A stretch of DNA of 64,000 nucleotides from Phaseolus vulgaris (GCF_000499845.2 NC_023755.2:28714217-28778216), one strand, 5' to 3'. Positions 32,588 through 44,814 are shown, counted from the stretch's first letter. Notes: generated by a model not told the origin, from the sequence alone. Program-made: numbers and translations.

Positions 32588-32595
32588 TATATATA
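32588..32595 (-). promoter_or_regulatory. Probable TATA box of the COBRA-like gene
   Basis: TATATATA lies about 200 bp upstream of the start codon on the minus strand, followed by a CT-rich 5' leader. No other core promoter element was assigned. Confidence 0.45.
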
Positions 32596-32649
32596 ATGTA
32601 ATAAAATGGAGAAGGGAGTTATGTTCCGTTAGTTTTCGCGAGGGTTTCG

Positions 32650-35460
32650 GAGGACAGAGAATGTTTGGAAGCCATAATTGGAATGGGAAGAGCAGCATTC
32701 GTTAATTCAGGAACAATATCCTTAGAATTTTACTAGATACTAAGAACTTTGTTGACCAAAACACATTCCAAATAACACGTGGTGGTGTGTTGGTTTATAC
32801 GTACAAATCATTTTCTTCTTTATTTCAAGTTCATTTTCATGCATAACTCTTCAACAAATTTCCGTGCTAACCATTCCACTATATTGGGAGGGAAAATGGA
32901 AGAATGCGTGTGCTTAGGGTTTCTATCTAATTTGGTAGTAAACTCTTTTTTTCTTTTCAAACCATCCGTCATATTTTTGGTTGCATTTGTTTTTAACATA
33001 AGTTAATACATTGATAACTCCTTTTTTAAAAACTAGTTAACAAATATAAATAATTCAAAGATTTTTTTTTTACTATCCATAACAATGTATAACGAATTAT
33101 CTTCATAACCATTTTGTAACTGCTGTTTATTTTACTAATTTTTATCCTCATATATTTTATTTTATTATTATTATTTTTGGTGAACATATTATGTGTACAT
33201 ATTTTTTTTCACTTTTACCCTTTATATATAATATTAAATATAACTAACTTAAGGGTTACTTATTTTAGAAATTGAAAAGAAAACCAATAATTTTTGGACA
33301 TAAATTTTTGAAAAAATTGGATTATTTGTTTGTGTTGTGGTTGTAATTATTAGGTTGATTCATATTGGTGTTTCGATGTTTCATTATCATTTGTTTGAAA
33401 ATTATTTCACATGATTTATTTATTTATTTAATAAAATAAATAATTACATATTTTTTTATTTCAAAATAATTAAATAAATTTAAAAGAAAGCTATATATAG
33501 TTATTTATTTAGTCTATATAACATGTGTGAATAAAAATATATAGTAAAATTTAAAATGATATTTATAAATTTACCTCATATATTAATTAAAAATATAATT
33601 ATTATCAATTTATATTAATATATATATAGAAAATAAAGGACACGCAACAAATTTTTAAAGATGTTTAAAAAATGTGGACACACTCGATAGTTTGTATGTA
33701 ATATTGAACAAATTATTAAATAGTTTAAGATTTAGGGTTTAGATAGAGATTGTTAAAATATATTTTTTCTATTAACTTGGTTTCGTTAACTAATGTACAA
33801 AAAGGACAACATAAGATTGAATTTTCACTATCTATCATTGACTTCTAAAATTTAAAGCTTAAGCTTTTAAAATTAAATAACCAATATACTCTACTATTCA
33901 AGTATGTACTCTTAATTGTAAAGTAAAAATATTGAAGAAAAAAAAATGGAGAAATGTGAAATGAAAAGCCGGACATGCAACATAAGACTTTTTTTTTATC
34001 ATAGTTTGTATGTGTTAATTGAAATATTACTTTCTATATATGGCAAACTAAATCACGCAAATAAATATATCGCATGGTTTTTCTCAATTATGTAATTTTG
34101 CGTTGATCTAAAATGATTTTACACATTCTTAAATTTATACCTTAAGCTTTCAAACCATGTATCATGAGCTAATCTTGGGTTTTATTTACTATTTTTAAAG
34201 TGATTTTAAGATAGGGGTTGTGCTCTCTCCAAGCTATTTTTGGGGTTTGAATTTTTTTTTATAAAAAATGTTATTCGGAACCGTTGGAAGAGTTAGGGAA
34301 CCAATTTTACTTTCCTAGAAAGAGAAATGTGTTAGTTATAATTTGAGAAAGTAACGACTCATTTTAATTTCAGTAATAATATGGTTTATAAAAGTGTCAT
34401 TGAAAATCGTCAATATAGAGTCGAAATTGTCTTATTGTGCTTAATGTTATGAATTTCGATAGATTTTTTCTTCTTCTAGATAATTGGGATATTATCATAG
34501 AAAATTGACTTAATAACATATAAAAGTAATTTTCCTCTGACTTTGAATGCTTATCATACAATATGCTTACAACAACTTCAATAAAGTTATCATCTTATTA
34601 TCCTATTATATTAGAAAAATATTATTTTAATAACTGGATATTCAAATACACTAAATTACAACTTTTTAAAAAAAAATCCATTTATTTACGTGAATTCACA
34701 TTTATTATTTCTTCTTCTATTTTTAACAATTGTAATTTAGAACAATTTACTATTAAATTGTTCAATATAGACGAAGATAGAGACTTTTGTTTAAAGGAGT
34801 ATACAAAAGTTATCGAAAATTATCGATGGTGTTCTAATAAATGAACAACAATAAGTTAATGTTATTTGTGAGGTCATGCGCAATCCAATCATGTGGTGAA
34901 ATTTCAACTCATATTTACACTATACTCACTATATACACTAAATTTTATGTTTTTACTGACTTGAGAATCGGAGTATCTTCTACAGGTGAAACTCCTTCAT
35001 TTCTTTATAACTAATTCATGAAGCTTACAAGAATACGATTCGATGACCATCTCAGAGTTTAATCGACAACAACTCGACTGAAAACTACTGATTCTAACTA
35101 AACTAAATGCTCTAGTTGAGAGACATCTCTCTTTACTATAACACTATTGTTTTTCTCTTTCTGAAAAATTGTTGTGATTGATCTTATCATATGACTTAAT
35201 GTTGAGAGTATATATTCGAAACTCTTCTCTGATTTCCCAAGTATAATGGTGATATTATTTAATGCCTTCACCAATCTATTACATATACGTATAAAAGAAA
35301 TAAAGTAGGTTATTTATGTTTTTCTTGGTACATTTAGTAGGTATTTATAACTAATTAAAACATTGGTTCAAAGTTTAATGTTGAACAGAAGTCAAACCCA
35401 TGTCAACAAAATTATTTTAATAAACCAAAATAAATATACACTATAATAAAATCAATAGAT
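32650..35460. other. AT-rich intergenic spacer upstream of the COBRA-like gene
   Basis: About 2.8 kb of very AT-rich DNA. The short ORF at 34563-34844 has biased composition and no recognisable domain. I see no gene, LTR or structural RNA. It may contain distal promoter elements of the COBRA-like gene. Confidence 0.5.
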
Positions 35461-35796
35461 AGAAACTAATTTTAGAGACTACCAATAATTAGTTATTATA
35501 TTGATTAAATTAGAGACCATTTTAAAGATAAAAAAAATTGATTTCTAAATTAATTTATATTATTGTTAAATAATTTCTAAATTGGTATCTAATAAGTTAC
35601 CAAAGTTTTTTCTATCAAATTTAAAATCTAAATAATTGGTAGTTAAAACTTTGGTAGCTAATTAGATACCAATTTAGAAACTATTTAACAATAATATAAA
35701 CTAATTTAGAAATAAATAAAAAATTTAGTCTCTAAAATTGTCTCTAATTTAATCCCAATAACAACTAATTATTTTTTGTCTCTAAAATTGATTTCT
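35461..35796. repeat. Foldback (long inverted-repeat) element
   Basis: Two arms of about 150 bp face each other around a loop of about 35 bp. The left arm starts AGAAACTAATTTTAGAGAC and the right arm reverse-complements to AGAAATCAATTTTAGAGAC. Further matches include TAATTAGTT, TAAATTAGAGAC, TATATTATTGTTAAATA and CTAAATTGGTATCTAAT. A 2-bp TA at each end is the only candidate target duplication. Likely a non-autonomous DNA transposon (MITE-like); class unresolved. Confidence 0.7.
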
Positions 35797-35879
35797 ATTT
35801 CATGATTTTCTCGTAGGATAATACTATTTAAAAATATATAATATCATATTTTATTATGTTAAATACGGAAGAGTAGAAT
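35702..35879 (+). repeat. 178-bp direct repeat, left copy (foldback arm through LINE start)
   Basis: Identical in length to 49961-50138 and differing at two sites (ATCCCAA/ATCTCAA and TAAATAC/TAAAAAC). It includes the right arm of the foldback, flanking DNA, the LINE target duplication and the first 13 bp of the LINE (GGAAGAGTAGAAT, 35867-35879). The 14-kb Tat element lies between the two copies. Confidence 0.9.
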
Positions 35880-35881
35880 CA

Positions 35882-36882
35882 TGTTCCGGCCAGTTGACCT
35901 GGGTCGTCTTTGTGCGTGGCTTGTTCTAACGAACTAGGGCACCTTCGCTTTGCTTCGTCTGTCAGTACCTGAAAAAGGAAGAACAAAGGGGCGCCCTCGC
36001 GGCCGTTTGCACTCCGACGATCAAGTCAGCTAGCGAGAAACACCAAAGTAACTAGAAACTGTATAATTATCTCAATGACTGAAACTGTATGGTTAAAACT
36101 GTGCTGCCCTAATTGTCTTGTGCTCTCAGCGGATGCACCGTCAAGAACAACTAGAGACTACTACTCTGAGTAACTTTATGAAAACTAGGTTAAAACTCAT
36201 GCAACTGTAAAAAAGTACCTCACTAGGGCTTATTCGTGCCCTATATATAGGTGAAAACTAGGGTTTACCTCTGCGTTGCTTGCTATTATCTAGGGTTCCT
36301 TGGAGAAGGTCCTTGCGCCGCTATCTTTAGGATCTTAGCGTATCTGGCCCATGGGCTTCCCTTATCTGGAGTGCAATGTATAATCTTATGGCCACTTGGG
36401 CTCTAACTTGAGCACTGTATTTCTCGTGCCATCATACTGTTCGAGTGCCCTAATTGAACACGTGTCATGCATACAGCCTTCCTTGAAGATCTTTAATGAG
36501 CACGTGGGCACTGTCACGTGCCCTTTTGACTTGATCGTTTATTCTGTGCGGAGGGACCCACAGTGCCGCCACCCAACTTAGGGTTATCCCATCGTGTGGG
36601 CCCCCTCTCTGTGAAATGCTTACGTCATGCGGGTTGACTCTTCGGGCGATGTCTTACTTAGGCGATGTCTTACTCAGGCGATGTCCGTTTAGGCGATGTC
36701 TCTTCTGCGCGATGCTTCTCTTGGGCGATGAGCGATGAACGGTCTCGGTGGTGACACATCTCGGCGATAACCGATTATTTATACTGCAATCCGCTGCTTT
36801 TACATACGGCGACTACGTTGACTTCTTGACTACCTACCTTTCTTTTGTCCACGTCATCATACCCGATGACCTGGTCGGTACA
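35882..36882 (-). repeat. 3' LTR of Tat-right (1001 bp)
   Basis: On the minus strand it starts TGTACCGACC at 36882 and ends GGCCGGAACA-like (here CTGGCCGGAACA) at 35882. It holds the GGCGATG motif cluster at about 36650-36735 and a conserved TATATATAG core near 36240. Confidence 0.95.
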
Positions 36883-36895
36883 CAAGCCCCCCAGT
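36883..36895 (-). promoter_or_regulatory. Polypurine tract of Tat-right
   Basis: Minus-strand ACTGGGGGGCTTG directly precedes the 3' LTR and is identical to the tract of Tat-left. Confidence 0.8.
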
Positions 36896-37321
36896 CTTGA
36901 GCTGATAACTTGTTTTCAGCGAAAAGACTAAAGCTTGCCCCCTACTGCCCTTGCGGCGTTTTGATGACATGCCATCTTCCGACCGATTGACGTGACATTT
37001 CTGTTCGTCGGCGCAACGTACCCTCAAGGGCTCTGACGATGTGACATTCTCTGAGTGATATAAATGACGTTTTAATCCGTACCTTTACCTCGCGACACGT
37101 GGCCCACTCACGAAACGCTTGCTTTACTGCTTCAATCATGAGGCTCGAATCTTGAGAACCCCGCATCTCAACTCATTGTCTCTGCTTCTTTCGTATCTCT
37201 CTTGCACTATTCACCTTCTTTCCAAGAACTTCTTCCCCCACGTTCTTTCTTTGCGACCCTTCTCTTTGTTGCGTTACTGAACCCTTGACTCCTAGTTTCT
37301 TTACTGCCAGTACACACTAGG

Positions 37322-38302
37322 ATGTCTACCAATCCATCTTCCTCCCGAGTAAGTTACAAGGATCTCTATCCCTGGGCTTCAAGTGAACTACTCGACGAGT
37401 ACTCTTGCTTACTTTCTACGAGGGCCCTGAGGGAACACGTGGGGGAAGCATGTTCCTATGACCATCGTGCCTTCGCAAAGAGGCACGATGATGACATCGT
37501 CGTGCTCCCTTGTTCCATGGGGGAGCCGGTGTGCGGGGATGAACGATCCAATAACGGGGTCCCCTTTTTCTATTTCTATCAAGTAGTTTTTAAGTGCGTC
37601 GGCGTACGCCTTCCCTTTTCCAGGTTCGAGAGGGAGTTGTTAACGGAAATGAACACCGCTCCAGCCCAACTGTACCCTAACAGTTGGGCTTTCGTGAAGG
37701 CCTTTGACATTTTGTTTGGCTTCCTTGGATGTGCGCCTTCTGTGGACATTTTTCTTCACTTCTTCGAGGTGAAAAGGCAGAGAAACAATCTTTGGGTAAC
37801 TCTTAGCAATATCACTGGTAGGATTCTTTTGACTCCCTTTCAGCAAGCCTTCACAGGGTGGAAAGGCAGGTTTTTTAAGGTATGCTGCTCCAGCTTGGTG
37901 CCTTCTGCCCTGGACGGCTTTCCTTTGTACTGGACAAAGAACGCCAAAGCTTTGAAATCTAAACCCCTTAAGAAACTGTCTTCAAGGGATCAGGAAGCTT
38001 GCAAGATCCTGGCGGGTGTTGGAGGATTTGATGCGGCTGCTTTAATAAGCTTGGAATATAATGCCGAGCTTCTGAAAAGATATATATGTGTGTGAGGCTT
38101 TTTCATGACCTTCCCGCTTCTTGTTATGATTCCACTCAGAGATACTTTGTTTCACGTATGTCTCTTACTATACTTTACTCCTTTCTTTCACGTAGGTTCA
38201 AAGTTAAACGATCATCAGAGGACTCTTCTGACTCGGGCCTTGCGGTTTGGAGACGGGACCTTTTCGTCGCACTGCTTGAAGCCTGGGACCACCGATGAGT
38301 GA
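37322..38302 (+). CDS. Antisense gene A of Tat-right (Transposase_28-like protein)
   Basis: Starts at ATG 37322 (MSTNPSSSRVSYKDLY). Exon 1 (37322-38087) has the same core as the Tat-left copy: GVRLPFSRFERELLTEMN, NSWAFVKAFDILFGFLG, PSVDIFLHFFEVKR and VCCSSLVPSALDGFPLYW. A predicted intron (38088-38195; acceptor TTTCACGTAG) leads to exon 2 (38196-38302), which encodes SKLNDHQRTLLTRALRFG and ends TTDE-stop. About a dozen residues in 255 differ from the Tat-left copy and no stop or frameshift occurs in either. It lies antisense to the retroelement next to the 3' LTR. Known for the family: found in plant gypsy-type elements, function undetermined. If the intron is not used, the protein ends KRYICV at 38095. 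Confidence 0.65.
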
Positions 38303-39345
38303 TGTGCTCTTGCTTTTTGTGTAGATATTTAGGACGTGTATAGGTTTACAATTCCATTTTGCAAATGTTACAAACTTTGGTCTGTAACCCTAACATTGGT
38401 TCTGCACTTTTATTTACACTGAAATGCTATTTAAATTATCTTGCATGCTTATGTTCTTTGTCATGCCGCGCACGTCACTCCGATATTGCCTTTACGCTTG
38501 GCGTGAATTTCTTAGATTTTGTTTGTTCCCATTCCTTAAACATCCTGTCCCTGGTAGCCTTGTTTATGGCTCTGCTCGATCTTCGCTTTTGTGACGGATG
38601 CCTTTCCGTTTGGGCTTTCATGTTTGAGTCTTCAGCATTATCGCGCCCGAGCTCATTGGGATGGTTGGCGACATACTGCTCGTAGCGACATCAGACCGCC
38701 TAGCCCTTCGCTTGCCGACGACCCGTCGGCGGTCGTGTACATTTTGCAGACCACCCCTCTCGCACTTCCCGATCACGTCATCGCCCCTGGCGACCCGGGG
38801 AAGGTGAGTTTAAATTTCGGCGATCTACGTGGCTCGCGCGCTAATGCGCACGCCGGTGTCTGATTTGACACTTCACCAACCTTCTCCCATCAAATGACAC
38901 GTGGATCCATCGACGGTTGTTATTTCGTGTCGTTTGCGCTTCCCATAACCTTCAAAACTCTAACTTCTCGCGCCACCCCTACTGTTACATTATCTTCCTG
39001 CTTCTCTCTCAAACCTTTGATACGCTCTGGTGAACGCTTCATCTCCCCACTCATCATTTCCTCGTACGCTCCTTCGACCATAAAAAAGGTAAGCCCTTTA
39101 TCACTTTGTTGGCGCTCATCGCATTTCGATCAACTTGCATCATCTCTTAACTGTCTGATGCATACGCTGTGGGCTGTTTGCTCTCTGTTTCGCTTTTTTC
39201 CCTGTGCTTTTAGGTTTTCTTTCCCTTCCTACGACCCCTGTTGTTCATGCTGCTTTCCCTTCCCATTTTTCGAATTGAATCATTCCTTTTAGTGACCCTC
39301 CGCTTTCCTTTTCTTACTTTCCTTTCGTCTCTCCTGCAGTTCGTG
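38303..39345 (+). other. Spacer between antisense genes A and B of Tat-right
   Basis: No protein domain is seen. It contains the predicted 5' UTR intron of gene B (39089-39339; donor AAG|GTAAGC, acceptor CTCCTGCAG). The region is colinear with 4507-5553 of Tat-left on the opposite strand. Short ORFs here have no recognisable similarity. Confidence 0.5.
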
Positions 39346-41729
39346 ATGGCTCGTACAGGTGCCACCCCTGCCCCCTCTCGAAACCCTCCTTCAAAATCTC
39401 GTAAACAACCTTCGTCAGGAAACCCCTCCACGTCTCGTAACCCACCTAGAGATCCTGGCATCCTTCCAAATCGGGCTCAGAGGCCTGCGCCCTCTCGTCC
39501 CAACCAATCGCAATCAACTCCCCCACAAACTAACGCCACTGCCCGCCCCATTCCTGATTACAAACTGTTGTACTCATGGGCTCCTCCAGCTTTGCTGAAC
39601 GAAACTTCCTCGATTAACTCTGAGGCTGACATTCTTCGACTGAGGGACAAGACCCACCTCACATTCCATAAGGAGCATGATGACAAGGTTGTCATTCGTC
39701 CTTGTCCTCCCGGGGAACCTGTTTGTACTGATAGCGAGGGCAACGATGGTTACCCTTTCTGCTTTGTTTACGCAACCGTGTTCAAGAAGGTTAAGCTCAG
39801 GTTCCCCTTTACTCGCTTTGAGATGGAGCTTCTTACTGAGCTTGATATTGCCCCTGCCCAGCTGCATCCCAATGGCTGGGCGTTTGTCAGGGCATACCAA
39901 ATTGTTTGCGCACATTTAGGCCACCCAGCCTCTGTAGACGTGTTCCTATTTTTGTTTGAGGCCAAAAACCCCGGGGACCGCTTGTGGGTAAGTTTTAATG
40001 GGATTGCTGGGAGATCCATCCTCTCCATTTTCCAACAATCTTATAAGGATTCGAAGGGTAAGTTCGTTCGCGTTTGCTGTAATGACCAGAGTCCCACACT
40101 TCTCGATGGGTTTCCCTTGTACTGGGTTGACAAGGGAAAAAAAGGATTCTCAGGATCACTTTCGGAAGGCTAGGAGTCCAGAGAAGATGGGGGAGCTCGA
40201 TAGAGACCTGTGCCACTTCTGGAAGGAAGTTGCCTCGACCAATACCACCTTACCTACCTCTTCAATCATCAAGTTCGAATTCTATGAGAGTCAACTAGAC
40301 TTTTACATAGGTCTGTTCCCCCACTCCACCTGGATTTTTCTTCCTGTGCCAAATCTGTTTTACTTCTTTACTAAGTTTGTTCGCATTACATATCCTGCGC
40401 TTACCTTTGCAATGCTAATTATCTGTGTCTGTAATTGTATTGATTTGTGGACATCGATCACTTCGTGCAGACACAATGCTGGGAAAGGATCATATGGCTA
40501 GGCTGCGTTCTATAGTCAAACGCCACAAACTCGCTGCGGGTTCTCAAACCGTCCCGAATTCTGTAGCGGAAGCCGTTGTTGCCCAAGGCGAGCTTCCTCC
40601 TATGGGCTCATCCTCCCTCATCGCCCCTCCTGTCCCTTCGAAAAAGAAACTGCCGCCAAAGAGGGCCAAGAGGAAGAATCCTATAATGGTGTCGGATGAG
40701 GATGATGACGAGAGTACTGAAGACGGACTTATCCGCAAAAGGAACAGGACAACCGTCACCGATCTACCCGCGACCGAGAGTGCGGGCCCAGATTATGCGG
40801 AAAATCCCCCCAGCGTCTCTACACCCTTTGAGAGCGCTGGGGATGCTTTACCATCAAACACCTCAGCTGCTGGGGGCGTTCCGGAGCAAGCTGCGAACAT
40901 CCAGTGGTCTTCCCAACCTGCAGTAGAGCCAGACATGTCGCCGCCATGCCTTGATGTTCCCTTGGTTGTCCACACTCATGAAGGCGGCGGCAAGAACCAA
41001 CCCCCAACTCCTCTCCCGATCCCTGCTCTTCCAGCCCCCGTTGAAGAGGTTTTGAAGGCTCATGCCGCTTACCTTAGCGCTATGACTACCGAGTGCGTGG
41101 AGAAACGCCTTCACCAGATGATGGGCGAGGCTTTAAGGGACTCCTTGACCCAGTATGAATCCGAAGCCGGTATTGTGAAAGACCAAGTTCAACAACTTAA
41201 GCGTGATCTTACGATGCAGGGGTTGGAGTTTTCGCGGTTAGAGAATGCTCTGAAGGAGGAGTTGCGGAGCGAACGCAAAAACAACGCTGAACTGGGCCAA
41301 AAACTCAACGCCAAACTTTCAGAGGTCACTGAACTCGAGGGCAGACTCATGCATCAGCAGGAGAAGATAGCGGGCCTTGAGGAGGCTTTCAAGGCTAAAG
41401 GGGACTACGCAGATGAGCTCGAGGCCAATTCGATTGAGAGGGAGGATCTGCTGGGTAACATCAAAGCTGACATGGACCAAAAAACCAAGGAACTGAGCGA
41501 GAAAGATAAGGAGCTGAACGAATCTGCTGCGAAACTTGCTCAAGCGCTTGAGGAAAGTGAAAAGCTGAAGAAACAAAGTGAAGAACTCGACCTCAACGTC
41601 GCGGACGTTCTGACTTCCGGGTTTGGCGCAGCCTTGGAGCAGTTCGCTTGTGCTTACCCCGACTTGGACCTCTCTTAGTTCTCAATTTGCCACGAAGTGG
41701 TAGACGGCAAAATCGTACCCTCAGACTAG
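39346..41729 (+). pseudogene. Antisense gene B of Tat-right (Transposase_28-like, coiled coil), broken
   Basis: ATG 39346 (MARTGATPAPS). Exon 1 (39346-40310) has the gypsy-type core (FPFTRFEMELLTELDIAPAQ, PASVDVFLFLFEAKN, FPLYWVDKGKK). One extra A in the run at 40137-40143 (seven A against six in Tat-left) shifts the frame, and the correct frame resumes as DSQDHFRKARSPEK to QLDFYI. A GT-AG intron (40311-40470) joins exon 2, MLGKDHMARLRSIVKR, with an NLS-like KKKLPPKRAKRKNP, an acidic patch and a coiled coil of about 170 residues (QMMGEALRDSL to QALEESEKLKKQSEEL). A TAG at 41676-41678 replaces CAG and removes the last 17 codons (VVDGKIVPSD). The undamaged length would be near 740 residues. Gene A resembles only exon 1 of this gene. 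Confidence 0.75.
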
Positions 41730-42149
41730 CGTTTTCATTTGTTCTTATTTGACATTTTCTTTAGAAACACTCTGAAAGACTTACATACTCGACCTCTGTC
41801 TATGTGCAACGAATCTGTTTGTAATGGCTTCTTTCTTCGAACCGTGTCAACTTATGCTCATGATTTATCTGTTACCTGTTGTGCGATCGCCTGATAACTT
41901 GGTTGGTTTTTACTCAACCCAATTAACTTAGCGTAAACTGATGCCTAATTTCCTGGAAATCAACTTATCTTGAACAAACAGTTAGTCTATAGCAATAACA
42001 TTTGACACAAAATTACTTACTGAGCAGTAGGCGGGACTCATTTTTAGTATCTGACATCTCGCTTGCCTGATCTGCCAAGTGACACGTGTATTTCTAGGTC
42101 ATCACCTAAAACTTTCGAACTTGCCTCAATTTACTTAAGCAAAGAGGTC
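41730..42149 (-). other. Spacer between antisense gene B and the arrays, Tat-right
   Basis: Colinear with 1-409 of Tat-left on the opposite strand. No ORF or repeat of note; both copies share ACATACTCGACCTCTGTC and AGCGAGATG-type motifs. This is the 3' end region of gene B. Confidence 0.5.
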
Positions 42150-43215
42150 TTGTATCCTGTTCTTGCCTGAACTCACTCAAGGGCGAGAAGGACTTTATCT
42201 TGCCTGAACTCGCTCGATGGCGAGAAGGACTTTACCTTGCCTGAACTCGCTCATCGGCGAGAAAGACTTTATCTGGTGCCTCAGCTTGCCCAGGGGCTAC
42301 CTTTTCCCTGGATGCACTAAGGACTTTTAACCTTATCTTGCCTGCACTCACTCGGGGGTGAGGAGGACTTTCTCTGGTGCCTCAACATTGCCCAGGGGCT
42401 ACCTTTTCCCTGGATGCACTGAGGGCTTTTAACCTTATCTTGCCTGCACTCACTCGAGGGTGAGGAGGACTTTCTCTGGTGCCTCAACATTGCCCAGGGG
42501 CTACCTTTTCCCTGGATGCACTGAGGGCTTTTAACCTTATCTTGCCTGCACTCACTCGAGGGTGAGGAGGACTTTCTCTGGTGCCTCAACATTGCCCAGG
42601 GGCTATCTTTTCCCTGGATGCACTGAGGACTTTTAACCTTATCTGGTACCGGGGCTAGCTATTCATACTTGAGGAGGGGACGTCCCGAAGGAATCCCTTA
42701 ACCCCTGCTCAAGGACTAGGCGCCCGGGTTTCAACTGTTATCTGGTACCGGGGCTAGCTATTCATACTTGAGGAGGGGGCGTCCTGAAGGAATCCCTTAA
42801 CCCCTGCTCAAGGACTAGGCGCCCGGATTTTAACTCATACCAGACATGCCTGTCATCTTGCTCTGAACCCTCGCCTGAACTCTCGCCTATACTCGTTCTT
42901 GGCGAGTAGGACTTCTTAATCTGTTCTCGCCTATACTCGCTCTAGGCGAGTAGGACTTTTTATCTGTTCTCGCCTATACTCGCTCTAGGCGAGTAGGACT
43001 TAAAACTTAACTTTCACCTCCGATTGTCAGGTGGCGATGAGGGTTTAAAACTTTGTGCTTGTGCCTCCAATTGCCAGATGGCGATGAGAACTTAAAAACT
43101 TTATACTTGTGCCTCTGATCGCCGGATGGCGATGGGGACTTAAAAAACTTGATTTGTGCCTCCAATCGCCGAGTGGCGATGAGGACTTAAAAACTTGAAC
43201 TGAATGCATGCGATC
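42150..43215 (-). repeat. Composite tandem-repeat arrays in the 3' region of Tat-right
   Basis: At least five successive arrays. (a) About 37-bp TTGCCTGAACTCGCTC units (42165-42265). (b) 102-bp units with GGGGCTACCTTTTCCCTGG, starts near 42271, 42372, 42474 and 42576. (c) Two 99-bp units starting TATCTGGTACCGG (42640, 42739). (d) About 47-bp units CTCGCCTATACTCGCTCTAG (42870-43000). (e) About 55-bp units ending GGCGATGAGGACTT (43010-43190). Many units hold CTCGCC/GGCGAG or ATCGCC/GGCGAT inverted pairs able to form hairpins. Short tandem arrays in this position are common in Tat elements. Confidence 0.9.
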
Positions 43216-43419
43216 TGAATCTGCCCTAAATTATACAAGGACGACAAACATAAAACTTAAAATGACAAACATGCAAACTTAATAACTGGGAAACTTTGAT
43301 AGGCTCGAACTTTCTTTATTGGGTGGCCTCATTAAAAAACCCTCCTCAGGGAAAAAGAGCGCCACCTTTGAAAAACTGTTTTCACTTGACTGTTCGAGTT
43401 AATTGCTACTTACAATGCT
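43216..43419 (-). other. Post-pol leader of the Tat-right arrays
   Basis: Non-coding sequence between the pol stop (43420) and the arrays; includes GAGGAGGGTTTTTTAATG on the minus strand. Nothing else seen. Confidence 0.4.
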
Positions 43420-44808
43420 TCAACTGTAATAAAACTTGAGGTGGGTAGCGTTCCAAGTGCGAGGAATCGCCCCTCCCTCCAGTGTTTCCAAACGATAGGC
43501 TCCGTTCCCGAGTGCTTCAGTTATTCTAAATGGTCCCATCCATTTGGGTGACAATTTATTCTGCATCTCGTATAGGTGGGCCTTCCTCATTACCAGGTCG
43601 CCATCTCTGAACTGTCTTGGCCTTGCCCTAGAATTGTACTTGCGCTCGACTCTTCTCTTTATCGCTTCGGCCTTTACCCTTGCCTCCTCCCTGACCTCAT
43701 CCAACAAGTCTAAGTTCATCCTCCTTTCTGCATTCGAGTCTTCTGCCACGAAGTTTTGGAATCTCGGCGAGCTTTCCTGGATTTCAATCGGGATCATTGC
43801 ATCGCACCCGTACACCAAGCTGAACGGGGTTTCGTGGGTTCCTGACTGTTCAGTGGTGTGATATGCCCATATTATACGGGGAACTTCCTCAGCCCAAGAC
43901 CCTTTGGCCTTCTCCAATCTCCTCTTCAAACCTCTTAGTAAAACCCGATTAGCCGACTCCACCTGCCCATTCGTTTGCGGGTGTTCCACGGAAGCGAACA
44001 CCTGTTGAGTTCCAACGTCCTCGCATAGCTTCCTTAACAGGTGACTTGCGAACTGAGTCCCGTTATCCGACACCAAACGCTTGGGCACACCGAAACGACA
44101 CACAATATTCTTCCATACGAAGTTCTGTATCTTGTGCGCCGTGATCTGGGCCACTGGTTCTGCTTCAATCCACTTCGTGAAGTATTCGACTGCCACGACC
44201 AAATATTTCATCTGCCTAATCGCCAATGGGAAGGGTCCCAGGATATCGATTCCCCATGTGTGGAAAGGCCAAGGACTATAGATTGATTTTAACTCTTCCG
44301 GAGGCGCCTTGTGCCAATCGGCGTGCTCCTGGCACTGCTTGCAACGTTGGGCATATCTCTTGCAGTCTTCCCTCATTGTTGGCCAATAATAACCTGCACG
44401 GATGGTTCTTGTTGCCAAGGCTCGACCTCCGACGTGACTCCCGCAAATCCCTTCATGAAGCTCGGCCATAATTCTCGTGCACCTCTCTCCATGCACACAT
44501 ACTAAAAGGGGGTGTGTGAACCCAAACTTGTACAACTCACCATCGATGAGGGTGAACTTGCTGGAGTTCCTTTTTACCTTCCTAGCTTCCGTCGAATCCA
44601 TTGGGAGTAAGCCATCTGCGATGTATCGCTGGTATGGCGTAATCCATGTTTCCGGTTCGTGGACGGCGCAAACCTGCGTCATTTTTATCTCCCCCATTGG
44701 ATGTGCTCTAACCTTTGGCGTTCTCAAGGTCTCCTGAGATAGGGACTTATGACTTCTTGTCATCCCTTTCTTTGACTTATAGATTTGGAGAACTTGGTGG
44801 TCTGCCAC
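43420..44808 (-). pseudogene. Tat-right pol: integrase
   Basis: About 460 codons open to the stop. Zinc-binding HHCC region: HEGICGSHVGGRAL with CKQCQEH. Catalytic core: GIDILGPFPLA (first Asp), LVSDNGTQFASHLL (second Asp) and NGQVESANRVLLRGL (Glu). The C-terminal region has NSRARPRQFRDGDLV and WMGPFRI before the stop. It is in the same frame as the upstream RNase H segment but separated by TGA (TLKTP-stop-AFVADHQ) at about 44812-44814. The enzyme domain itself looks intact; a single CGA-to-TGA change would explain the break. The polyprotein would normally be cut out by the protease and act in nuclear integration. Confidence 0.9.
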
Positions 44809-44814
44809 GAACGC

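Noticed and set aside
32392..32698. Upstream in-frame extension of the COBRA-like ORF
   Set aside because: The extension lacks conservation, precedes the signal peptide and overlaps the likely TATA box; the ATG at 32392 puts the signal peptide near the N-terminus.
34563..34844. 93-codon ORF in the spacer upstream of the COBRA-like gene
   Set aside because: Very AT-rich codons, no domain, no splice or promoter context.
36883..36920. Search for a PBS on the plus strand after 36882
   Set aside because: The tract is a polypurine tract on the minus strand; gag-pol orientation and the TGGCGCC site at 48937-48955 show the element runs on the minus strand.
42317..42592. 91-codon repetitive ORF on the minus strand (MLRHQRKSSSPSSECRQ repeats)
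   Set aside because: It is a frame through the 102-bp tandem array; no start context or homologue, and repeat units not divisible by three elsewhere in the arrays break it.
42150..43215. CRISPR-like appearance of regular repeats
   Set aside because: Units are directly adjacent without unique spacers, lengths vary between arrays, and the locus is inside a plant retrotransposon.
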